Shown piece after piece: positions 32,901 to 41,382 of a stretch of 64,000 bases of DNA. Where the stretch lies: positions 5,553,001-5,617,000 of the forward strand of contig CM074758.1 in the NCBI GenBank assembly GCA_037355855.1, written 5' to 3'. Positions within the stretch are counted from its first letter, which is position 1. The number at the start of each line of letters is the position of its first letter. The notes below the pieces were generated by a model, which saw nothing but the letters and a program-made list of their open reading frames with translations, searched no databases and was not told where the DNA came from. Source of the stretch: Pseudo-nitzschia pungens. Its lineage: Eukaryota; Bacillariophyta; Bacillariophyceae; Bacillariales; Bacillariaceae. The position numbers and the translations under genes were made by a program.

Positions 32901-35254
32901 TCCAAGGTTATGCACCCTACAACACCTTCCGCACCGACAAAGAGATCAACCCCGAAACTATCCGCCTCACCACAACAGCACTCCTCCACCACGGATGTAA
33001 CGTTGAAAAACTCGTCCGCTGGCTAGGTGGCCCCCACACCTGTGCACACCGCAATGTCTCCCAAATCATGAAAACCCTCACACCCGGAGTTGACAAAGCA
33101 ACACGCCAAGAACTAAAACGCATCTTCAAATACGGTTCCCCCCGTCACTGTCAAGCCCACAACACCGAAGAAAACCTCCTCAAATACGTTCGCTACGGCA
33201 ACCATTCCTCCGTCACGAACAACGAAGAGAAATTCCTCAAAGTCCTTAAAAAAGACTTCTTCCGCGGAAACGTCACCATCGTCGACCCCGACCTCCTCCC
33301 CTTCATCCCCCACCTCCACCTCACCCCTCAAGGACTCATGTACCTCGACGACAAATGGAAAAGCGATCGACCCGTATTCGACTCTAGCTTCCTCGTCGAC
33401 GACTATGCACAGTGCAACAACACATGGACCACCAAAAAAACTGAACCAGAAGTCACCTTCGCATTCAGCCTCCTGCGCCTCCTCATCTTCATCTGGAACC
33501 TCCGCGCCACCTACCCCGACAAGCCCATCCTCCCCGGCGACAACGACATCACGAATGCCTTCCGCACTGTCAAATATAACCCAGCAGTAGTCTCCATGCA
33601 CGGTTATACTGCCTGTGGACACCTTGTATTCGCCACCGGCCAATCCTTTGGTGACTGCACCTCCCCATCAAATTTCGAACCCATCGCCGCCGCCCGCATG
33701 CAACAAGCCGAATGGCTTTGGACCCACAAACCAGAGGAATGCCTTCAACGCGCAGACAAATACATCAAATCCATGGTTATAAACACCGCCCCAGAAGACC
33801 CTCGCCCTTTCGCACCAGCAAACCTTGACTCCTTCAACACAGGCGTCCTAAACCCCGACGGTTCCCGCCAACCACCTAAAGCCCCCATGATGGTTGACGA
33901 CCACATATACGCCGACATCCCCGAATACTTCCCCCGAACCGTCGCTGCCAGTGTTGCCGCACTCGAAGACGTCTATGGCCCCCCCCACCCTAACCAGGTT
34001 CAATACCTCTCCGACGAAAAACTTAACAACACCTACACCGAACAACGACTCCTCTTAGGCCACTACATAGACACCCGCAATATGGTTGTATCCCTCTCCC
34101 CACGCAGACGCGAAAAAATCATCAAGTACCTCTCAGTCGAAGGCTGGATCCTCCCCAAAAAACGAGCCACCATCACCGAGATCAGTACCGTCCTTGGACT
34201 CATCGGTTCCATATCCGAATACTTCCCCTGGGCCCGTGCGCAACTCCTCCTTCTCGCCGACCTACTCGCTCGCCAGATTAACATCCGATACCAAGTCCTA
34301 CGACGCGACCCCAGCTTCCGTAAACGACTTGCAGACACAACCCGCAACATGCCCGAAAACCTCCACTTCCGCCTGCGCTACCTCCCCCAAAAATGGAAAG
34401 CCCAGGCCGTCTGGCGCACCAATGCCCGCGTCACCATCAACGAGGCCATTCGCAAAGACATCCAAAACGTATATAAATATCTCGTCTCTGACGAACCCTG
34501 GTGGTCCCCTATCGGCCACGTCGTCCCCCGCGTACCCGCATTCACCTCTTGGGGCGACGCCTCCAACCGCGCCCTCGGCGCCCAGATCCCCGCACTGCGC
34601 GCCTGGGTTATGCTCCCCTACACCGAGGACCTCTGCAAACGTGTTGACGCCGGTATAACACACATAAACTGCCTGGAATTCATTGCCCTCCTCCTTGCCT
34701 TCATTATGGCTCTCGAGCGATACACCACAAACCCCTCCCTCTACCCCCCTACCCCACAAATGCTCTCATACGGCGACAACACCACCGCTAACGCATGGTG
34801 GCAAAAAATCAGCACCCACTCCGTCACCGGTCAAAACCTCCTCCGCCTCTACGCTGAATACCAGCGCCTCTCCCCCCTCAACTCTGTGGCCGAACATGTG
34901 CGCGGAGTGGACAACGTCGAAGCCGACGCCATTTCTCGTCCCCATGAACTCTTTACACCCCACCTTACCTCACCTTGGTCTGTCCCTTATCCCACTCTTG
35001 TCCAACAGGTAGTCACTCATTACTCAGAGAAAGAATCCTGGGACATTTTCGTCCCCAGTCCAGAGCTGCATTCCACCCTTTTGCGAACTCTCTCATCCGC
35101 CTCAGTAACGGGTCGTCCAAGCCTGCCAAAGAGCAACGGACACTTTATTCCCGCCGCCTCCATTTTATCTACTTCTGCCACCACATCCACGTCTACGACG
35201 ACCTTTTTCCTCGGGTACACCAGCACGTCAGCAGTGAGCAACTCTGCTACATAA
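29927..35254 (+). CDS. Retrotransposon ORF1: gag-like region, reverse transcriptase and RNase H
   Basis: A 1775-aa uninterrupted frame. The first ~690 residues are Thr/Asn/Pro-rich and stand where Gag would be. A Cys/His-rich patch follows (residues ~698-760, including CGWKDCSDC and a later His), possibly a zinc knuckle variant. Reverse transcriptase: motif A GDNDITNAF (Asp ~1205/1207), motif B GQSFGDCTSPSNFEP, motif C MVDDHIYADI (Asp ~1324/1325; VDD instead of YxDD, as usual in DIRS-type enzymes). RNase H follows directly: Asp in SWGDAS (~1544), Glu in NCLEFIALL (~1584), Asp in SYGDNTTA (~1617) and Asp in EADAISR (~1667). I see no DNA methyltransferase module, which DIRS1 and PAT elements have and Ngaro lacks. 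It overlaps the recombinase ORF by 280 bases in another frame. Confidence 0.92.
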   Translation: MTSTAQLAAARLKASTHSHSTFSNLPGTSFLASEKKTQRLTHIGSETIAASVQNEPSMRWIIITTDNRTAIIHSITPTFDNNQTKLIALLTDDIHQATYIEIPNDTFTKVTVGLSKHNTPGTENFTSIETPTPSECHNRNEPESTITLEQLDLAPGHNPHGPTFVIIPTAFPLAPGESFPENLSLTEELPPHETTIDQPALAWLQIIKRTINQNQAPCNNTTDGTLFLPSEWERPEDYDEQIDLYAHLPWTNIQNPYNNTLSNTFYTTYTIINPLDPILPPLKTTIAFSTLRLFDQWNTTIPNPENNDLNAATTNILQTSTKLLETSVSAIAKVTTNSSKDNTQTDPEYTLNQKTAYRILFAGVTVDADGNRILQPATLTEEFTAPFALTKNEHRTNTYRTNYTRHHSNFTSELSWKNRAAFDSYLITSGYVRCIINGQWYNNLNSIRRDGGDKLLSIYNFCPPTSTQHTWNDYAQKSAASQQDTTFEPNSRHHKSKVTSLYKDGDVSSHDAVITTLTNFLSFIDFAVTEPKNCTLHTLLYDLLSALSSHRGKDWFTNSIEESKWIGHSIVTDIGQIICIFIQNLLEDHAAITATIKEEPISATNIDTVASTAQSIIDSIKTAAFKQSPHYIKPYPLITCFVYGNALTREPSPNSTKTNQTSNGSTSHSNQNSKRKNNNNNNNNNTNPNKQTKTAQRCTDEQAEARKKHGWIITLRPGKLPPLNFTNPDTGKNPCKGNIILDRNCGWKDCSDCPKDHPIPDKTTNNNSKTSWENANPNLRKAITDWITEHKDQIAFAPGIHFKATKASSTPQTLIALQKLLPAKTSSNLPPITPQKSNTLLPPYIVPPLPITTNTDTNTPTNPPNPEFFPKLTKTNPIPFPTDTDPKSSKPRSPATLQTTPPAMLSTTELDLFGSTLDPLVQNEIYNKNGKPHPNIYFTGEVRFRHIIPHLFPYTETLLDQTTLHTLHIACPLYTKYKRVHTTYSHLNPNPVQGYAPYNTFRTDKEINPETIRLTTTALLHHGCNVEKLVRWLGGPHTCAHRNVSQIMKTLTPGVDKATRQELKRIFKYGSPRHCQAHNTEENLLKYVRYGNHSSVTNNEEKFLKVLKKDFFRGNVTIVDPDLLPFIPHLHLTPQGLMYLDDKWKSDRPVFDSSFLVDDYAQCNNTWTTKKTEPEVTFAFSLLRLLIFIWNLRATYPDKPILPGDNDITNAFRTVKYNPAVVSMHGYTACGHLVFATGQSFGDCTSPSNFEPIAAARMQQAEWLWTHKPEECLQRADKYIKSMVINTAPEDPRPFAPANLDSFNTGVLNPDGSRQPPKAPMMVDDHIYADIPEYFPRTVAASVAALEDVYGPPHPNQVQYLSDEKLNNTYTEQRLLLGHYIDTRNMVVSLSPRRREKIIKYLSVEGWILPKKRATITEISTVLGLIGSISEYFPWARAQLLLLADLLARQINIRYQVLRRDPSFRKRLADTTRNMPENLHFRLRYLPQKWKAQAVWRTNARVTINEAIRKDIQNVYKYLVSDEPWWSPIGHVVPRVPAFTSWGDASNRALGAQIPALRAWVMLPYTEDLCKRVDAGITHINCLEFIALLLAFIMALERYTTNPSLYPPTPQMLSYGDNTTANAWWQKISTHSVTGQNLLRLYAEYQRLSPLNSVAEHVRGVDNVEADAISRPHELFTPHLTSPWSVPYPTLVQQVVTHYSEKESWDIFVPSPELHSTLLRTLSSASVTGRPSLPKSNGHFIPAASILSTSATTSTSTTTFFLGYTSTSAVSNSAT

Positions 35255-36237
35255 TCGCCGGCTACGCCGTCTTCCTCGCCTCTGGCCACACCATCAACGC
35301 CCGCTTGATTAAGGCAGCCACCGTCCGCGAATACCTCCGCGCCGCAGCCGACCTCATCCGCATCTTCGACGATGCCTCCCGCGACGCCAGAAAACTCCCC
35401 GGCGCCACAACTTTCCACCCCGACATCCAACGCGTCCTTACCGCAATGGAACGTTTCGAAAAGATCCCCAACAAAAAAGAAGCCTACACCCTCGCAATGC
35501 ACTTCACCCTCGCTAAAGCCTGCCAAGCCCTCGGATGTGACGACCTCCGCGTGGCTGTTTACGAATGGTTTGGCGTCACCCTACAGGGCGGAAACCGCCG
35601 CGCTGAATGGTGCCAACCGCGAGGTTCCACTACACTCGCCACTTACCAACGAAACCCAAACAACGAATCCTACGCCTTCACCCTCGGCGACATCACCTTC
35701 TACAGCTCTTCCCGTCAGGCCCTCACCATGGCCTACGCCTGTTCTAACTCTGCAACTGTCGAACGAGTCCGCATTACGTACCGTTGGCAAAAGAACGGCG
35801 ACCATGGCCTTTCAAAGTTCTACTCCCGCAATCGCGCAAACCCCCATTGTGACACCGTTGCACACCTGCTCAACATCTGTCGACGTTTCATTCGCCTCCG
35901 AGGCCCTACTGTCACCAACACCCCTCTTGCGATTTATGCGGATTCTAAAGGACGCCCCCGGCACATCACCTCCGAACTCGCCACCCAAGTCATGCGGGAA
36001 CTCGCGCGTGCCACACACGGAATCACTTCAAAAACAGAACTTAGCCGTTGGACCTGTCACTCCCTCCGGATAGGCGCCTGCTGCCTCCTCTGGGCCGGCG
36101 GCAAGTCCCCTGAGTTTATTAAGCGAGCCCTCCGTTGGCGAAGTGACGCCTGGCAGGATTACGTGCGCGACCTCATTATCCACGAACAGGACCACAACGC
36201 CATCCTCTCCTCTCTCTGGGGCACCGCAAATGTTTAA
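34975..36237 (+). CDS. Retrotransposon ORF2: tyrosine recombinase
   Basis: Up to 420 aa. The C-terminal catalytic part shows HSLRIGACCLLWAGG (His ~362, Arg ~365) and the nucleophile in SDAWQDYVR (Tyr ~396); the first Arg of the catalytic set may be the one in ITYRWQKNG (~270). This is the integrase of the element and should recombine a circular cDNA with the target. The N-terminal SAM-like part is around AGYAVFLASGHTINARLIKA and TVREYLRAAADLIRIF. The frame is -1 relative to ORF1 and overlaps it by 280 bases, so expression could be by -1 frameshift or by internal start; the ATG at 34975 is the longest choice and the real start is uncertain. Confidence 0.9.
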   Translation: MVCPLSHSCPTGSHSLLRERILGHFRPQSRAAFHPFANSLIRLSNGSSKPAKEQRTLYSRRLHFIYFCHHIHVYDDLFPRVHQHVSSEQLCYIIAGYAVFLASGHTINARLIKAATVREYLRAAADLIRIFDDASRDARKLPGATTFHPDIQRVLTAMERFEKIPNKKEAYTLAMHFTLAKACQALGCDDLRVAVYEWFGVTLQGGNRRAEWCQPRGSTTLATYQRNPNNESYAFTLGDITFYSSSRQALTMAYACSNSATVERVRITYRWQKNGDHGLSKFYSRNRANPHCDTVAHLLNICRRFIRLRGPTVTNTPLAIYADSKGRPRHITSELATQVMRELARATHGITSKTELSRWTCHSLRIGACCLLWAGGKSPEFIKRALRWRSDAWQDYVRDLIIHEQDHNAILSSLWGTANV

Positions 36238-36443
36238 TCGTTCCACGACTCCCGTCACTGGAAAACCCGAGTCCCCACGCTCGAACTCCACGATACCCCC
36301 CACGATATCCCCCCACGATTTCCACGTAAAACCATCTATCCCACTGCAATCCCCCCACCTCCAGTCTTCTGCTCCGCTCATAAATTCAGTTTGAACATAC
36401 TTCAAATTCCGAAACCACTTTACCAACCCCCAGCCTTTCCACC

Positions 36444-37439
36444 ATGGCGACCCCGATCGAAGAGCTCATCCACCTCATCCATGCCGTCGAGGCCCTCGCT
36501 CCTCACGCCATGCAGGATCTAACCCGAGGCATCCGCCTCGCTGCCGCCCAAGCCATCGCTGGCGCCCAGGCCCATTCGCAGGCCCGCAATGACGCCCCTG
36601 CGGCCATCCCTCGTGCCCCCTCGGACGAAACCAGCAACAACGGCAACAACAACGCCAACAACCAAGGACCCCCACGCGCGAACAACCAAGCCCGCAACAT
36701 TGCCCAGGACCCTGGCGACTTCCACGGCGAGGAGTCGGACCTCTCGGACGACGAGGCCGAACACCTCCCCTACCACCCAACCCGTTCGACCCAGATCCTG
36801 AAACGTACCCAGGCCATCCCATACCTTGAGGCCCGCGGCATCCCGCGCGACCGATGCAACGCCGTCGTGACCGCTCTGGGCCTCGGTAAACCAAACCTCC
36901 ATGCTAACACGACCACCTGCGCCGCGTTCCTACTCACCGCCCTGGGCCTCCCCGCACCGGGAGAAACCCTCACCGCTGCGCTCACCTCCGGCGGAACAGG
37001 CACCCTTACCAACCCGGGCCAGTTCCACTTCTTCCTCCTCCGCCACCTGAGCGATCACAACAGCAACGTCTCCTCTGCGGTGTCCTCTCTCCCCCTCAGC
37101 CGAACCATTGCGGGCGCTTCGGAGCGCATCGCTAGTGTCCCCACACCCACCCCCTCCAACATCCAACTCATCACCATCCAGTTCGAACCGATCCCAACTG
37201 ACGGCCTCCACCACCGTAAAAGTGGGTTCCTGCGCGCCGTCCTCCTCAACGGGCTCCTCTTCCCCTTCAGCGAAAGCTGCTTCTTCTACCACCTTGGCAT
37301 CCAGGTCCAGGAATACGCTGACACCCCCTCCCACCTGGAACAATACCTCAGCAACCTTTTCTTCCGCAAAAGCTCCCGCGACCGCACCGGTGAGCGCCGC
37401 ACCTTCTCCCACTGCGAAACCCGCTATTACTGGGTTTAA
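36444..37439 (+). CDS. Retrotransposon ORF3, unknown function
   Basis: A 331-aa intact frame between the recombinase ORF and repeat B1, 206 bases after the recombinase stop, with CACCATGG at its start. It begins MATPIEELIHLIHAVEALAP (helical), has an Asn/Gln/Ala-rich disordered part (~45-90), an acidic EESDLSDDEAEHLP patch, then a folded C-terminal part with QFHFFLLRHLSD, LITIQFEPIPTDG, GFLRAVLLNGLLFPF and HLEQYLSNLFFRKS. I recognise no domain; it is neither an SGNH hydrolase (an extra ORF of some Ngaro elements) nor a methyltransferase by motif. It is GC-rich and G-containing, unlike ORF1's first half. A displaced Gag or a nucleic-acid-binding accessory are both possible. Confidence 0.75.
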   Translation: MATPIEELIHLIHAVEALAPHAMQDLTRGIRLAAAQAIAGAQAHSQARNDAPAAIPRAPSDETSNNGNNNANNQGPPRANNQARNIAQDPGDFHGEESDLSDDEAEHLPYHPTRSTQILKRTQAIPYLEARGIPRDRCNAVVTALGLGKPNLHANTTTCAAFLLTALGLPAPGETLTAALTSGGTGTLTNPGQFHFFLLRHLSDHNSNVSSAVSSLPLSRTIAGASERIASVPTPTPSNIQLITIQFEPIPTDGLHHRKSGFLRAVLLNGLLFPFSESCFFYHLGIQVQEYADTPSHLEQYLSNLFFRKSSRDRTGERRTFSHCETRYYWV

Positions 37440-37680
37440 ATCCCTTCCCCCACTGAACCCGCTATTCTTGGGTTCCCACAAAATCCTTTAACCTCTATCC
37501 TTTAACCTCTATCCCACAACTTTAAAAAGTTTTTTATTTTTTAATTTTTTTTTCCGCCTGGCCTACACCTGCTGATCTGTTGGTCAACACCTCCAGATAA
37601 GATGGCCCGAAGTGTTTTGATCCCGGTGCACACACCATGCTCAACGCAGCCGACGCAGCCCAACCAGATGGCGGCGGAGG
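37440..37680 (+). other. 3' non-coding region of retrotransposon before B1
   Basis: Shows a near-repeat of AACCCGCTATT(A/C)(C/T)TGGGTT around the ORF3 stop and ~37458-37475, a doubled CCTTTAACCTCTATCC, and an A/T homopolymer tract at ~37520-37552. No gene. Confidence 0.5.
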
Positions 37681-37931
37681 GCGATGCACCTTTGCAACTG
37701 CTTCTAGCATGGGACTTAAGCCCTGCTACGTGCAGTCGCATATGCGATCACACTTTCTCTCTAGCAGCTTTGTTAGCCCGCCAAACCTATGTATCATAGT
37801 TAGTATACCTATACATAGGACCGCAGGTCCCATAGCTCCTAGGAGGGTTGGTCAACTAGCAACACGACACCTTCAGACCGGTAGTTGCTGGCCAGACGAG
37901 ACGGCGCCCGGGAATTGGGCATAGCAGATTC
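37681..37931 (+). repeat. Split direct repeat B1
   Basis: 251 bp from GCGATGCACCTTTGC to GCATAGCAGATTC. Identical by eye to B2. Contains short palindromes such as TATGTATCATAGTTAGTATACC and GGTCCCATAGCTCC-like stems. Followed by one extra C and then A2. Confidence 0.93.
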
Positions 37932-37932
37932 C

Positions 37933-38186
37933 TTAGGGCAAGGCAAGTGCGAAAGGCAATGTAGGATCGTATGATCCGTACCATTGACCCAAGCCTACCA
38001 TTGTCCAGTGCCGTAGTGAACAGAGCTGAACAGTGAGGAATGAGCAGGTACAGTAGAATGTAGAGCAGTAGGCAGAGTTGCCGAGCAGGGGTCTTTGGTA
38101 CGGATACTATTCTCATTGTTTTCGCAAAGAGCGAGCCGTAAAGCTGTCTTCGTGAACGGACCGACAATGGCGGTCTGAGAAAAAGT
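37933..38186 (+). repeat. Split direct repeat A2
   Basis: 254 bp, identical by eye to A1. It joins B1 with TTAG at 37933-37936, the same word as at both element ends. Confidence 0.93.
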
Positions 38187-38206
38187 TCCCACCCATTCCC
38201 ACCCTT

Positions 38207-38457
38207 GCGATGCACCTTTGCAACTGCTTCTAGCATGGGACTTAAGCCCTGCTACGTGCAGTCGCATATGCGATCACACTTTCTCTCTAGCAGCTTTGTT
38301 AGCCCGCCAAACCTATGTATCATAGTTAGTATACCTATACATAGGACCGCAGGTCCCATAGCTCCTAGGAGGGTTGGTCAACTAGCAACACGACACCTTC
38401 AGACCGGTAGTTGCTGGCCAGACGAGACGGCGCCCGGGAATTGGGCATAGCAGATTC
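38207..38457 (+). repeat. Split direct repeat B2, right end of retrotransposon
   Basis: 251 bp, identical by eye to B1; separated from A2 by a 20-bp C-rich spacer (38187-38206). The flank begins TTAGAATGAC. Confidence 0.93.
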
Positions 38458-38985
38458 TTAGAATGACAGAGAGCAGCAACTTTTGTGAACCAAAAGATTT
38501 TTTTTTTTTTTTAAAAACAAGATTTTTCATCATTCGTGTCTCAAGTTTCCCATTTTTCTCGAAAACGCGACTGAACAGGACGAAGTTTCTGTGATACCGC
38601 TCACGTCAAAAGTGCTCGCTTCTGCATTACCAGGGCCCGATTGGGGTCGTGTCGAGGCAGATTTTTGTAAGATTTCGTACGATACTCCACACCGCTCTCG
38701 GCAGTAACCTTCATTAGTACGGTACGAAGACGATACATTTTTATTCGGACCGTCTATGATACTTTTTTCCTTGCGTTTGCCTGAGAGTGTACATCTTCAT
38801 TCGGACCATCTCGTTTTAGTAAGCGATACGACGGGAAATGAGAACCACCACGCGCTCGCAATGGATATCCTTCTAATCCTTCCCAACACTCAACGCTCGA
38901 AAACACCGCTACAGTGAAAAATTTTCATTTTTGTCAAACAACAACCCAAAGACCATTGTTTTTTGTTTCTTGAAAACGACATTGC

Positions 38986-39020
<35 letters not shown>

Positions 39021-39021
39021 G
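38458..39021. other. Intergenic, upstream of 152-aa gene
   Basis: Flanking DNA after the retrotransposon with a T(16)-type run near 38498-38512; ends in a CAA trinucleotide tract (38985-39020) that runs to within two bases of the next start codon. No other gene seen. Confidence 0.5.
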
Positions 39022-39480
39022 ATGAGCAGCGACAGTGGCACTACTCCTGTTACATACAAAGCCATTTATTCGGACAATCACGCCGGTCCGGAAGGAGGCG
39101 AGTTTGTCGTTGTCAAGACGACCTATCCCACAACCTACGGATGCAACCGGGGAGAGGTCTTCTCGCAGCGTCGAATGATGATGGAGTCGAGCATTCTGCC
39201 CATTGGCCCGTCCGGGGAGGAAGCCGAACCCGGGGTCGGGACCGGCTTTGCCGAGCTGGAGGACGCCATCCGATTCGCCAAGGAGCTTCGCGACGGCAAC
39301 GAGTGGTTCACCGACTACGCGCACTCCCATCCGGAAGCCGCGAACGCCGGATACAAGTGGGACTCCGCCGAGATGAAGAACTACGACAACGACGAGGAGG
39401 TGAGAATCGAGGTCATGACCAAGACCGATTTTGCCATCACGATGGAAATGAACATGAGGATCATGATGGGGGGACCCTAG
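39022..39480 (+). CDS. Hypothetical protein, 152 aa
   Basis: A small intact frame with balanced composition and high GC codon positions, therefore probably real. The family is not recognised. Visible: TYKAIYSDNHAGPEGGEFVV, TTYPTTYGCNRGEVFSQRR, GTGFAELEDAIRFAKELRDG and an end rich in Met (MEMNMRIMMGG). No signal peptide, membrane segment or known motif. The start is fixed by the CAA tract with AAG directly before ATG. Likely a small soluble protein of one alpha/beta domain. The two PDZ-protein paralogues lie on either side but nothing links it to them. Confidence 0.65.
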   Translation: MSSDSGTTPVTYKAIYSDNHAGPEGGEFVVVKTTYPTTYGCNRGEVFSQRRMMMESSILPIGPSGEEAEPGVGTGFAELEDAIRFAKELRDGNEWFTDYAHSHPEAANAGYKWDSAEMKNYDNDEEVRIEVMTKTDFAITMEMNMRIMMGGP

Positions 39481-40701
39481 CGCTCGAACAGCGACCCGGA
39501 ATGGACCGGCGTATTAGTGTCGCATACACGAAGTTTGAGAAGATCACGGAACAGAAGCCTCTGGAGTGGTACTCCGTGCCCTTTCTCGTGTTCTAGTCGG
39601 CGAGAAGAAACACTCAATCGGTCAGAGCTGCACACCAGATAACCTTACTCTTGTTAACGAAGACAGTATTAGTTGTGTAACTGTTTTTCAAAAATTGTAC
39701 GAATCCTCCTTGGTCTTGAAACGTTATCGCTCCGTTAGTAGTAACAGAATGCAGGACGCAGCAAAACTGTGATGACTACCAGGAATTCCTCGTCGTGACA
39801 TCGTGTCGACAAGCGCGGGATTTTGGTTCGTGGCCATGGAATTGCACCAGCACGTGTGCCGTGCCGTGCCGTGCCGTGCGGTGGGTTGCCCAAACACGTT
39901 CGCGAACCGAGGGAACGAACGAAAAAGCGCCGGAATCGGAGACCGGCTGGAGGAGAGGGTGCCGCGCGTGCGAGCCGCAAACCCCAAAACAATGCCGGGA
40001 CGGACGGCACGACCGAGTTTGTCGGTCGATGCGGTGCCCGGAGTTCGCAAAGAGTTCCGTTTCCGAGCGGAATCAATCGAATTCGACCTGCGGTTCGCTC
40101 CGAACCGCGCTGGTCGTTTTGCGTTTCGTTTGGTTTGGTTTTGTATGATTCGATTCGATTCGATTCGATTCGATTCGAAAGCTGCACGCAATGGTATCAT
40201 CTCGAACTCAAGATGCCCAACGGCCAATGGCCACGGAACAAAACTAGTACGGTATATATTATGGAATCAAACTATGATGAATTAGCTCCGAGAGGGAAGC
40301 ACGATCGAAAACAATACCGCGGTGTCCATCCATCCGTACCCTGTTCGTTTGTTGCCCGCGTCTTCTGTTGTCGATCGTGAGTCTCCGAGAGCAAAGAGCT
40401 TCGGGTCGGAGTCCACGCACGCACGCACCAAACAAAACAAAACAAAACAAAACAAACGATGCGTTTTTTCGTCGCCACCGTTGCCGATGCCGATGCCGAT
40501 GCCGATGCCGATGCCGATGCCGATGCCGATGCCGATGCCCGTCATTGGTCTCGCCACCCCGCTGCGATCCGTGCCCCTCCCGCTGAACTACCGCAACGAA
40601 CTCCAACGCCGACGACGATTCCGACGAAGACGAAGCCGATGCACCGAGGGTTCCGATCCCGTCCGTACCGTCCCGTCCCGTACCGTTTCGTCACTGCCGC
40701 A
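39481..40701. other. Intergenic with several short tandem tracts
   Basis: GTGCC pentamers at ~39855-39885, GATTC pentamers at ~40146-40178, ACAAA pentamers at ~40428-40455 and nine GATGCC hexamers at ~40484-40540. Overlapping open frames here follow from these tracts and are not called as genes. Confidence 0.55.
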
Positions 40702-41382
40702 TCATCCAATCTCGTTTTGCATTCCAAAATCGGCACCCGGAATCCTGTGGTCCTTCTTCATTCCCCGGGTCTCGTAGACCGCATCGACCGCCATGCGTTT
40801 CTGCCGGCTGCCCCTGCCCTTGATGCCGACGTAGGTGACGATCGTCGAGACCTCGTCGTCGCCGTCGAGGCGACCGCCCGCAAAGTTGTCGGCGAAAAAC
40901 AGGGTCAGGCTGGAAACGTTCTGGAACCGACCCGCCGGGCGCAGCGGGTAATCGACGGTCCCCTCCGCGAAATGGTCCGGCGGGACCGCGTCCACCGTGC
41001 ACTGCGGTGCGAGTTCCCGGGCCTCGTCAAAATCGATGTTTTCCCGGTCCGAAAAGACCCGGACGGTCCGGGGAGCCGCCGCCGGAAAGTCGTCAAAGGC
41101 GCGGGGGACGCACCGTATCGACAGGTGCGTGATGGTGACCGCTTCGGTGAACGGGATGAAGAGGAGGAGCTCCGGATCGTCCTCCTGGGATCGCAGAAAG
41201 GGATCTGCCGTGAGGCGTTCCTCGTGCAGCTTGAGGACGCTCCTTCCCATGCCGGGGAGCTCTTCGTTGAGGCAGATGACACCGTCGAGATCGATCTGGG
41301 GCCGGAGGGACAGTCCCAGGTGATCGTCGCTGTGCTCGTGATCGTGCGAGTGGCCGTCGCAGCTGTGGGGTCTCGGAACCAT
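40702..41382 (-). CDS. PITHD1: PITH domain-containing protein (PITHD1-like)
   Basis: A 226-aa single-exon protein made of one PITH (DUF1000) domain, the module that in TXNL1 contacts the 26S proteasome. The His-rich start HSCDGHSHDHEHSDDH is typical of PITHD1-type proteins. Domain signs: GVICLNEE, DPELLLFIPFTEAVTITHLS, RTVRVFSDRENIDFDEA, YPLRPAGRFQNVSSLTLFFADN and TYVGIKG. There is no thioredoxin domain in front, so it is the PITHD1 and not the TXNL1 form. Length (human PITHD1 about 211 aa) fits. A role at the proteasome is inferred from the family only. Confidence 0.88.
   Translation of the reverse strand: MVPRPHSCDGHSHDHEHSDDHLGLSLRPQIDLDGVICLNEELPGMGRSVLKLHEERLTADPFLRSQEDDPELLLFIPFTEAVTITHLSIRCVPRAFDDFPAAAPRTVRVFSDRENIDFDEARELAPQCTVDAVPPDHFAEGTVDYPLRPAGRFQNVSSLTLFFADNFAGGRLDGDDEVSTIVTYVGIKGRGSRQKRMAVDAVYETRGMKKDHRIPGADFGMQNEIG

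Larger units (their letters stand above)
28968..38457 (+). mobile_element. Tyrosine-recombinase retrotransposon (DIRS order, Ngaro/PAT-like) with split direct repeats
   Basis: A 9.49-kb element. Its ends are not ordinary LTRs: A1 (28968-29221, 254 bp) stands at the left, and B1 (37681-37931, 251 bp), A2 (37933-38186, 254 bp) and B2 (38207-38457, 251 bp) at the right. A1 equals A2 and B1 equals B2 with no difference that I can find. This A1-ORFs-B1-A2-B2 order is the split-direct-repeat pattern known for PAT and Ngaro members of the DIRS order, which copy themselves through a circular DNA and integrate by a tyrosine recombinase instead of a DDE integrase. The coding part has RT-RNase H, tyrosine recombinase and one more ORF. 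There is no target duplication; a TTAG is shared by the left junction, the B1/A2 junction and the right junction. Identical repeats and intact ORFs mean a recent insertion. Confidence 0.92.

Noticed and set aside
28968..38457. Reading the A and B repeats as ordinary LTRs of a Copia or Gypsy element
   Set aside because: The repeat order A...BAB, a tyrosine recombinase in place of a DDE integrase, VDD in RT and no target duplication do not fit.
39803..40400. Overlapping Arg-rich frames of 117-185 aa
   Set aside because: All overlap pentamer and hexamer tracts, have no conserved features and compete with each other.
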